Shown here: positions 24,242 through 31,280 of the stretch, piece after piece
Position numbering within the stretch: the stretch's first letter is position 1
How the letters are laid out: each line of letters opens with the position of its first letter
Origin: CAZTZL01 sp964617625
Lineage (GTDB): Bacteria; Zhuqueibacterota; QNDG01; DSAB01
Direction of reading: 5' to 3'
DNA: 42,502 bases
Assembly: GCA_964617625.1 (NCBI GenBank)
Contig: CAZTZL010000021.1
Span: 1 to 42,502 of the forward strand
Translations under genes and position numbers: made by a program
The notes under the pieces: model-generated
Seen by the model: only the letters and a program-made list of their open reading frames with translations
What the model was told of the DNA's origin: nothing
The model's database searches: none

Positions 24242-24916
24242 ATGGAACGACACTTTCACAAACAGCTTCAGGAATTAAAAGAGACCCTGTTTAAAATGGC
24301 ATCCCTGGTCGAAATGTCCATTGCCAAAGCCGTCGAATCACTCGTCAACCGCGATAACAAACTGGCGAACGAAGTCATGCAATCCGACAGCAATATCAAT
24401 GAACTTGAAATTCTGGTGGATGAACAGTGTTTGAAACTCCTCGCTTTGCAGCAGCCTATGGCCCTGGATTTAAGGTTTCTCACTTCTGCCATGAGAATCA
24501 ACAGCGATCTAGAGCGGATGGGTGACCATGCCGTCAATATTGCGGAACGTGCCAAGCTCCTTAATAAAAAAGAATCCCTCAAGCCTCTGATCGATATTCC
24601 CAGAATGGCTCAAATCGTACAATCCATGGTAAAGGAAAGTCTGGACAGTTTCGTAAATGGGAATATAAGCAAGGCACGAACCGTGTGTACCCGGGATGAC
24701 GAAGTGGATCAACTCGACGACCAGATCTATCAGGAATTATTTACATACATGGTGAATGACAGTGAAAACATCATACGCGCGCTTCATTTGATTCTGATCA
24801 GCAAGAACCTGGAGCGTATCGCCGATCTCTCCACGAATATTGCCGAAGAGGTAATTTTTATCTATAAAGCACAGACAATTAAACATCATTTAGACACAAA
24901 GGATAAAACAACCTGA
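24242..24916 (+). CDS. phoU: phosphate signalling protein PhoU
   Basis: A 224-residue all-helical protein with the two PhoU repeats. The N-terminal repeat carries HFHKQLQELKETLFKMASLV and MALDLRFLTSAMRINSDLER, then MGDHAVNIAERA. The second carries RDDEVDQLDDQIYQELFTYM and LHLILISKNLERIADLSTNI, with E/D-xxx-D metal motifs. It represses PhoR through PstB when phosphate is plentiful. It starts 2 bp after pstB and is the last gene of the operon; a terminator lies about 220 bp downstream. Confidence 0.95.
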   Translation: MERHFHKQLQELKETLFKMASLVEMSIAKAVESLVNRDNKLANEVMQSDSNINELEILVDEQCLKLLALQQPMALDLRFLTSAMRINSDLERMGDHAVNIAERAKLLNKKESLKPLIDIPRMAQIVQSMVKESLDSFVNGNISKARTVCTRDDEVDQLDDQIYQELFTYMVNDSENIIRALHLILISKNLERIADLSTNIAEEVIFIYKAQTIKHHLDTKDKTT

Positions 24917-25133
24917 TCCCTATTCTGGTATCTTTATTGAGCCGGTTGAATATTCTTATTTTAATATCCAGACCATTCACAACAACCGGAAACAATACTG
25001 TCGCCCCCTGCATCACAATAAAAAATAAATTTCCTGTTAAGTATCCCTCCAAACAAAAACCGCAATATCTATGTGATAAAAAACTGCCCGATTCGAAGGA
25101 GGGTATTGTCGTGAAAACAAAATGTTTGATAAT

Positions 25134-25173
25134 TAAACTTGTCGATGAGTCACTCTCATTGACAGGTTTTTTT
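25134..25173 (+). terminator. intrinsic terminator after phoU
   Basis: AAACTTGTC (from 25135) pairs with GACAGGTTT around an 18-base loop containing one G-U pair, followed by a T-run. Bases 25152-25172 are identical to 21337-21357 behind pstS. No supported gene lies in 24917-25486; one open frame at 24937-25269 lacks a ribosome site and runs through this terminator. Confidence 0.8.
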
Positions 25174-25486
25174 GATATCACGCGCGACCGGTTAAAAATC
25201 ATTAAAAATATAATCTTTGTTAATAGCCTCGAAATTTGTTCTGCACTGTTAAGCAATAAAAAATTTTGAAAAACCTGATTGCATATATATATTTATTTTG
25301 TATCTTTTCTTCAGGGTGAATTTCTTGCATTCTATTTAAACTTGTTGGTTTTTAACCATTGGGATTGCTGAAATAAATAATCATATTTTTACTAACAGTT
25401 ACAATTGTCAGTTGAATTCCATCAAAGGAAAAGAACGTAAGAAACGACATATAGTTTTTCAAAAATAATCAAATAGGAGAAAAACC

Positions 25487-27037
25487 ATGAAGCCCATCAA
25501 ATTATTATTCATGCTTGCCATGATAATGAACTTTGCCTGCCTGACCGCGGCAGACAAATCAAATCACCTCATCGTCAACGTGGATTTGGGAACCACAAAA
25601 ATCGATAAGGAAATTTATGGCCATTTTGCCGAACATCTGGGTCACTGCATTTATGAAGGAATCTGGGTGGGAGAAGACTCACCAATCACCAATACCCGGG
25701 GCATCCGTAACGACGTGATCGCCGCGCTGAAGGAAATCGATCCACCGGTGATCCGCTGGCCCGGCGGCTGTTTTGCCGACACATACCACTGGAAAGACGG
25801 CATTGGCCCCCAGAATCAACGGCCCGCTATTATCAATTCGACCTGGGGCGGTGTAACCGAAGACAACAGCTTCGGAACCCATGAATTCCTCGACCTGTGC
25901 GAACTGATCGGCGCAGAGCCTTACATCTGTTTGAATGTGGGGAGCGGCACTGTGCAGGAGGCCGCCGAATGGGTTGAGTACGTGAATTCGGATACGCAAA
26001 GCCCGATGACCGATCTGCGCAAGCAAAACGGACGGGACAAGCCCTGGAACGTGAAATTCTGGGCCGTGGGCAATGAAAGCTGGGGATGCGGCGGTAATAT
26101 GACTCCGGAATATTATACGGATCTCTTCAAACGTTTTTCAACTTATTTGCGCTCAGGAAATCTCTATCGTGTCGCGAGCGGCGGCACGGATGCGGATTAT
26201 CATTGGACTGAAACCGTGCTTGATAAAACACAGGCTTATTCACATCTGATTCAGGGGTATTCCTTTCATTATTACACGGTCTGCCATGGATGGGGTCACA
26301 AAGGTTCGGCCACGCAGTTCGACGAAAACGACTGGTTCCACACACTGAAAAACACTTGGATCATGGAAGACCGTCTCGAACACCAGATTGCGTTGATGGA
26401 TGAATACGATCCGGAAAATAAAATCGGTCTAATCGCGGATGAATGGGGCAACTGGTACGATGTGGAACCCGGCACCAATCCGGGATTCCTCTATCAGCAG
26501 AACACCCTGCGCGATGCCGTCACAGCGGCGCTTTATCTAAATATTTTCAACAACCATGCAAAACGGGTTAAAATGGCAAACATCGCCCAGACTGTGAATG
26601 TACTTCAGGCCATGCTGCTGACAAAAGGGGATCAACTTGTCAAAACCCCGACCTTTTATGTTTTTAAAATGTACAAGGTCCATCAGGATGCAACATTATT
26701 GCCGATCAATTTGATGTGTGAAGACTATGTTTGGGATGGCATGACGATCCCCGCTGTGACCGCAACGGCCTCAAAAGATGAATCAGGTAAAATCCATATT
26801 TCATTGAGCAACAGCAATCCGAATCATTCAGTTGATATTGCCGTTGAATTACGCGGTTCGGAAAAATTATCCAAAGTCAATGGTAAAATCATCACGGCAT
26901 CTTCCATGAATGCGTACAATGATTTCGGCAAGCCCGAAAAAGTAAATATTCAGGCGTTCTCAGGTTATAAATGGGATAAAAACGGATTGGCCGTTTCGCT
27001 GCCGTCCAAATCCGTTGTGACACTGGAAATAGATTGA
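25487..27037 (+). CDS. secreted alpha-L-arabinofuranosidase, GH51
   Basis: A 516-residue enzyme with an N-terminal signal sequence (LLFMLAMIMNFACLTAA). The (beta/alpha)8 domain carries the GH51 landmarks IYGHFAEHLGHCIYEGIWVG, PVIRWPGGCFADTYHWKDGI, acid/base Glu197 in WAVGNESWG, and nucleophile Glu319 in IADEWGNWY. The C-terminal beta-sandwich (about 400-516) ends SVVTLEID. It should remove arabinofuranosyl side chains from arabinoxylan or arabinan oligosaccharides. TAGGAG lies 7-8 bp before the ATG. GH51 enzymes are often cytoplasmic; the signal here predicts periplasmic or lipid-anchored action (Cys18 is not in a good lipobox). It is the first gene of the xylan locus. Confidence 0.93.
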   Translation: MKPIKLLFMLAMIMNFACLTAADKSNHLIVNVDLGTTKIDKEIYGHFAEHLGHCIYEGIWVGEDSPITNTRGIRNDVIAALKEIDPPVIRWPGGCFADTYHWKDGIGPQNQRPAIINSTWGGVTEDNSFGTHEFLDLCELIGAEPYICLNVGSGTVQEAAEWVEYVNSDTQSPMTDLRKQNGRDKPWNVKFWAVGNESWGCGGNMTPEYYTDLFKRFSTYLRSGNLYRVASGGTDADYHWTETVLDKTQAYSHLIQGYSFHYYTVCHGWGHKGSATQFDENDWFHTLKNTWIMEDRLEHQIALMDEYDPENKIGLIADEWGNWYDVEPGTNPGFLYQQNTLRDAVTAALYLNIFNNHAKRVKMANIAQTVNVLQAMLLTKGDQLVKTPTFYVFKMYKVHQDATLLPINLMCEDYVWDGMTIPAVTATASKDESGKIHISLSNSNPNHSVDIAVELRGSEKLSKVNGKIITASSMNAYNDFGKPEKVNIQAFSGYKWDKNGLAVSLPSKSVVTLEID

Positions 27038-27125
27038 TTCGGTCATGTATAAAACGATTGACAGATTTAAATTATTTGTCAACTATTGGTATTTTGAGCT
27101 CAGATTTTCTAACTAGGAACTTATT

Positions 27126-27871
27126 ATGAAACAGTGGTATGAAGCATTATTTGAGAACTACGGAATGAAATATGATAATGAATGTTTCACACAAGGTACC
27201 CTTGGCGAGTGTGATTTTATTGAGCAAGAAATCAACTACAACAAAGCAGCAAGAATTCTGGATATAGGATGCGGCACAGGCCGGCATGCTATCGAATTAA
27301 CCAAAAGAGGATATTCCGTTGTGGGAGTGGATTTATCGGATTCCCAACTGAAAAGAGCCAGAGAAAAAACCTCCGCGCAAAAGCTGTCTATTGTTTTCGA
27401 AAAGCACGATGCCAGGAAGCTTTCTTTTGTCAATGAATTCGATCTGGTGATCATGCTGTGCGAAGGTGCATTCCCGTTGATGGAAACCGACGAGATGAAT
27501 TTCCAAATTCTCAAAAATGCTTCCAATGCGTTAAAACCAAAAGGAAAACTGATTTTTACCACCCTGAATGGTCTGTTTCCTCTATTTCATTCCGTCAAAG
27601 AATTTCTTGCTTCCCAGACACAAGAAGGAAACGCCACATATGGCAACAATTCGTTCGATCTGATGACATTCCGGGATCATAGCATAACATCTGTCGAAGA
27701 TGATTCTGGAAACAAAAAAGAATTAATATGTAACGAAAGATATTATGTGCCTTCCGAAATAGCATGGATGCTGAAAACGCTAAAGTTTACGGCGATCGAT
27801 ATATTCGGAGCAAAACTTGGCGCTTTCAGCCGAACCGATAAACTCTCGACCGAAGATTTTGAAATGCTGGT
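27126..27871 (+). CDS. class I SAM-dependent methyltransferase (3' end lost in gap)
   Basis: At least 248 residues, cut by the 27872 assembly gap. Motif I ILDIGCGTGRHAIELTKRGY and motif II VVGVDLSDSQL bind S-adenosylmethionine, followed by EFDLVIMLCEGAFPLME and KPKGKLIFTTLN. The start MKQWYEALFENYGMKYDNE and the end DKLSTEDFEMLV resemble small-molecule methyltransferases of about 250 residues, so only a few residues are probably missing. The substrate is unknown. The open frame continues through the N run into the acetylesterase gene, but that fusion is an artefact. Its presence between xylanolytic genes may be incidental. Confidence 0.85.
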
Positions 27872-27971
27872 NNNNNNNNNNNNNNNNNNNNNNNNNNNNN
27901 NNNNNNNNNNNNNNNNNNNNNNNNNNNNNNNNNNNNNNNNNNNNNNNNNNNNNNNNNNNNNNNNNNNNNNN
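27872..27971. other. assembly gap (100 N)
   Basis: Exactly 100 unknown bases between the methyltransferase and acetylesterase genes. The methyltransferase stop and the acetylesterase ribosome site are hidden here. Confidence 0.98.
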
Positions 27972-27977
27972 ATTAAA

Positions 27978-29114
27978 ATGAGAGTAAAATCAATTTTGAA
28001 TGTTATGATAGGATTACTCCTATTAACATTGACAGTAAACAGTTATGCACAAGATCCGAATTTTTATATTTACTTGTGTTTTGGCCAATCCAACATGGAG
28101 GGACAGGGAACCATTGAAACACAGGACAGAACAGTGGACAGCCGTTTTCAGGTGTTCCAGGCGCTAACCTGTTCCAACCTTGGAAGAACGAAAGGGATAT
28201 GGTATCCGGCACTTCCACCTTTATGTCAATGCTGGTCAAAGCTCTGCCCTGCCGATTATTTTGGACGCAGCATGGTGGAAAATCTGCCGGACAGCATCAC
28301 AATCGGTGTGATCAATGTGTCCGTTGGCGGATGCGATATCCGGTTATTTGATAAGGATGTTTACCAGGACTATGATTCCACCTACACAGAGAGCTGGTTT
28401 CTGGATAAAATTGCATGGTACGAAGGGAATCCGTATCAGTATTTGATCGATCTCGCACTCCTCGCTCAGCAGGACGGTGTCATTAAAGGCATTCTCCTGC
28501 ATCAGGGAGAAACCAATACCGGTGATAGTCAATGGCCGTCGTATGTTGAGAAAATTTATGAGGACATGTTAGATGACCTTTCATTGGATGCGGATGAAGT
28601 CCCGCTTTTAGCCGGAGAAGTATTGTCTGTCGATGGCGCCTGCTGTGCAAGTATGAACACAATCATCGACAAGCTGCCTGAAACGATCCCTACGGCATAT
28701 GTGATTTCTTCGGACGGATGCACGGGTCAGGATGAAGCCCATTTTGACTCGGAAGGTTACAGAGAACTGGGAAGCCGGTATGCAGCTCAAATGCTTTTAT
28801 TGCCGGGTTATGAAACAGGTATTTTTAATATCAATGGAGAACGGTCCCCTAATTCATTTGCTTTATCCCAAAATTATCCGAATCCATTTAATCCGGAAAC
28901 AACGATAAAGTATAATTTGTACAAATCAAGCAATGTGACTTTAAAAATTTACAATAATTCTGGTCAGGAATTAGAAACAGTAATAAATGGATTTCAAACG
29001 GCAGGTGATCATGAAATAAGCTTGCAAGCGAAAGGTTTGCCAAGCGGAATATATTTTTACAGAATACAGGCTGGTGAATTTTCGGAAACAAAGAAATTCA
29101 TTATAAAAAAATAG
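27978..29114 (+). CDS. secreted SASA-type carbohydrate acetylesterase with T9SS tail
   Basis: A 378-residue protein with a signal peptide (ILNVMIGLLLLTLTVNSYAQ). It has an SGNH-type esterase domain of the sialate O-acetylesterase/CE6-like family: nucleophile Ser38 in CFGQSNMEGQG, HQGETNTGD in the middle, and the catalytic pair Asp252/His255 in DEAHFDSEGY. A C-terminal type IX secretion domain follows, with NYPNPFNP at 299-306 and ending ETKKFIIKK. It should deacetylate xylan at the cell surface or outside. The start is the ATG 7 bp after the gap; earlier codons cannot be excluded, but the signal peptide begins here. A good terminator follows at 29152. Confidence 0.88.
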   Translation: MRVKSILNVMIGLLLLTLTVNSYAQDPNFYIYLCFGQSNMEGQGTIETQDRTVDSRFQVFQALTCSNLGRTKGIWYPALPPLCQCWSKLCPADYFGRSMVENLPDSITIGVINVSVGGCDIRLFDKDVYQDYDSTYTESWFLDKIAWYEGNPYQYLIDLALLAQQDGVIKGILLHQGETNTGDSQWPSYVEKIYEDMLDDLSLDADEVPLLAGEVLSVDGACCASMNTIIDKLPETIPTAYVISSDGCTGQDEAHFDSEGYRELGSRYAAQMLLLPGYETGIFNINGERSPNSFALSQNYPNPFNPETTIKYNLYKSSNVTLKIYNNSGQELETVINGFQTAGDHEISLQAKGLPSGIYFYRIQAGEFSETKKFIIKK

Positions 29115-29151
29115 GGACTAACCACCGCTTTCAACAAGAACGCCTGCGCGT

Positions 29152-29179
29152 ACCATGAATTTTAAGAATCATGGTTTTT
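29152..29179 (+). terminator. intrinsic terminator after acetylesterase gene
   Basis: ACCATGA (29152-29158) pairs with TCATGGT (29169-29175) around a 10-base loop and is followed by TTTT. Confidence 0.75.
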
Positions 29180-29276
29180 AAGGAATCACTTCATTGATTT
29201 AAAAATTCGTTTGCTCGGCGTATGTTAAGCGACCGATATCTCAACAAACATTCTGCAAAAACAGGAAAGACAAACC

Positions 29277-29939
29277 ATGCTTTCGAAAAAAGAAACGAAA
29301 CCTCACCGGCCGCAGAGTCTTGGCGAGGAAATTGCCAACAGTGTGGCGCACGGCATCGGCGCCGCATTGAGTGTTGCCGCGCTCGTTTTGTTAGTGGTGT
29401 TTGCCAGTCTGTACGGCGACGCCTGGCGTGTTGTCAGTCTCAGTGTCTACGGCACCACGCTCTTCCTCCTCTATCTCGCATCGACCCTGTATCACAGCTT
29501 CACCAATCCGCGTGTCAAACACTTTTTCAGAATCCTGGATCACTCCTCCATCTACCTGCTCATCGCGGGAACCTACACGCCGGTGACCCTTGTCTCCATG
29601 CGCGGCCCCTGGGGCTGGACATTGTTCGGCCTGATCTGGGTTATGGCAATTGCCGGAATCATTTCAAAAATATTTTTAATCGGGAAATTCCGGATTGTTT
29701 CGGTATTGTTTTATGTAATCATGGGATGGCTCATTCTCATCGCGTTCAAGCCCATGCTGCAGATGGTACCGAAAGGATTGATTCTCTGGATTCTGATCGG
29801 CGGTGTCTGCTACATGTTCGGTTTGATCTTTTATGCAATCAAAAAAATTCCCTATTTTCATTTCATCTGGCATCTTTTTGTTTTGGGAGGAAGCATCTCC
29901 CACTTTTTTGGAATGCTGCTTTATCTGACTGGAAAATAA
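29277..29939 (+). CDS. hemolysin III family membrane protein (YqfA-like)
   Basis: A 220-residue protein with seven predicted spans. It shows the hemolysin III / adiponectin-receptor-like signatures: GEEIANSVAHGIGAALSVAA at the start, STLYHSF, LDHSSIYLLIAGTYTPVTL with the conserved His/Asp, and a final FIWHLFVLGGSISHFFGMLL with the His-x3-His metal pattern. Despite the name, most members are not shown to be hemolysins; the fold suggests a membrane hydrolase or membrane-fluidity sensor. It starts between a terminator and the GH8 gene (2 bp downstream) and probably shares a transcript with GH8-GH115. The ribosome site is modest (GGAAAG, 8 bp). Confidence 0.88.
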   Translation: MLSKKETKPHRPQSLGEEIANSVAHGIGAALSVAALVLLVVFASLYGDAWRVVSLSVYGTTLFLLYLASTLYHSFTNPRVKHFFRILDHSSIYLLIAGTYTPVTLVSMRGPWGWTLFGLIWVMAIAGIISKIFLIGKFRIVSVLFYVIMGWLILIAFKPMLQMVPKGLILWILIGGVCYMFGLIFYAIKKIPYFHFIWHLFVLGGSISHFFGMLLYLTGK

Positions 29940-29959
29940 AAATGGAGACTATTCTGATA

Positions 29960-31267
29960 ATGAAAGCAATCGAATTCTCAAACGATTTTTATTCCCTTCT
30001 GTTGATTTTTTCAATGGTATTGTTACTGACGAACAATTCCTATTCATCCACATTGGATGATTTGAGTGGCACATCCAAACAAACCGGAGCATTTTATTCC
30101 GGATGCTATTCCAATCTGTTTGTCGAACTGTTGAACAAAGACAGCTCGGAAGTCCGGACCAAAATCAAAACAGCCTGGAACCAGCTTTTTTACGGGGACG
30201 ACCAGTCCCAGCGTATCTACTATCCAGTGGATCCGGACATGGGTTACATTAAAACCATTTCAGACAACGATGTCCGCAGCGAAGGCATGTCCTATGGAAT
30301 GATGATCGCCGTGCAATTGGACAGGAAAACAGAATTCGACCGGATGTGGAAATGGGCTAAAACATATATGCAGCATGCCTCCGGATCGAGAAAAGGGTAT
30401 TTTTCCTGGCGGGTTCATCCCGATGGCACGGTGATGGATCCCAATCCGGCTCCGGACGGGGAAGAATGGATCGTTATGGCGCTATTCTTTGCATCCGCAA
30501 GATGGGGAAACGGAACCGGCATTTACGATTACCAAAGTGAGGCGCTGGCCATTCTAAAGGCAATGCTGAACAAGGCAGAACATTCCGATAGCGATACCAC
30601 CATCGCGAACATGTTCGACAAATCCGAGAAACAGGTCGTCTTTGTTCCTCTGGGAGATGCTTCCCGGTTCACTGATCCGTCCTACCATCTCCCACACTTC
30701 TATGAACTCTGGACACGCTGGTCCGGAAATCATTTCTGGGCCGACGCGGCAACCGTGAGCCGTCAATTTCTAAAAAAAGTCGCCAATCCGGAAACAGGCC
30801 TTTTTCCTGATTATGCCCGATTCGACGGATCACCCGTGGATCTTTTCTGGACCGGGAGACACAACGATTTTCGTTTCGATGCCTGGCGCGTCGCTATGAA
30901 TATCGCGGTGGATCATCTCTGGTTTGCCGGAAACGATTGGGCAGTCGTTCAGAGCAACCGCATGCTTGATTTTTTTTATAAAGAAGGATTGAAAACATAC
31001 GGCAACCAGTACACACTGGACGGCAAAAGACTTTCGGACGATCACAGCCCGGGATTAACCGCAATGAATGCCGTGGCCGCTCTTGCTTCGACGAATGAAA
31101 ACCGGGTGGAATTTGTCCGGGAGTTCTGGGAAACTCCGATTCCGGACGGCATCTACCGGTATTACGACGGCCTGCTCTACATGCTGGGACTTTTGCAGGT
31201 AAGCGGTAATTTCAGAATTTACAAACCGGCCGATACTCCGGTTCCCGTGGATTCGAACATTAAATAG
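29960..31267 (+). CDS. GH8 reducing-end xylose-releasing exo-oligoxylanase
   Basis: A 435-residue glycosidase with an N-terminal signal (SLLLIFSMVLLLTNNSYSS). The (alpha/alpha)6 domain shows the general acid Glu108 in DVRSEGMSYGMM and the base-region Asp307 in FRFDAWRVAMN. Additional segments typical of Rex-type GH8 are YYPVDPDMGYIKTISDNDVR, GYFSWRVHPDGTVMDPNPAP and DGEEWIVMALFFAS. It should release xylose from the reducing end of xylo-oligosaccharides. The ATG at 29960 is preferred because GGAG lies upstream and the signal starts there; the ATG at 29942 is an alternative. GH115 follows after 13 bp. Confidence 0.92.
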   Translation: MKAIEFSNDFYSLLLIFSMVLLLTNNSYSSTLDDLSGTSKQTGAFYSGCYSNLFVELLNKDSSEVRTKIKTAWNQLFYGDDQSQRIYYPVDPDMGYIKTISDNDVRSEGMSYGMMIAVQLDRKTEFDRMWKWAKTYMQHASGSRKGYFSWRVHPDGTVMDPNPAPDGEEWIVMALFFASARWGNGTGIYDYQSEALAILKAMLNKAEHSDSDTTIANMFDKSEKQVVFVPLGDASRFTDPSYHLPHFYELWTRWSGNHFWADAATVSRQFLKKVANPETGLFPDYARFDGSPVDLFWTGRHNDFRFDAWRVAMNIAVDHLWFAGNDWAVVQSNRMLDFFYKEGLKTYGNQYTLDGKRLSDDHSPGLTAMNAVAALASTNENRVEFVREFWETPIPDGIYRYYDGLLYMLGLLQVSGNFRIYKPADTPVPVDSNIK

Positions 31268-31280
31268 CAGGAGTGTAAAA

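Noticed and set aside
24937..25269. 110-codon plus-strand frame between phoU and GH51
   Set aside because: No ribosome site or family features, and it reads through the terminator at 25134-25173.
29222..29941. N-terminal extension of the GH8 protein
   Set aside because: It overlaps the hemolysin III gene out of frame; its Cys/His/Arg-rich translation has no domain, and the GH8 signal peptide starts at 29960.
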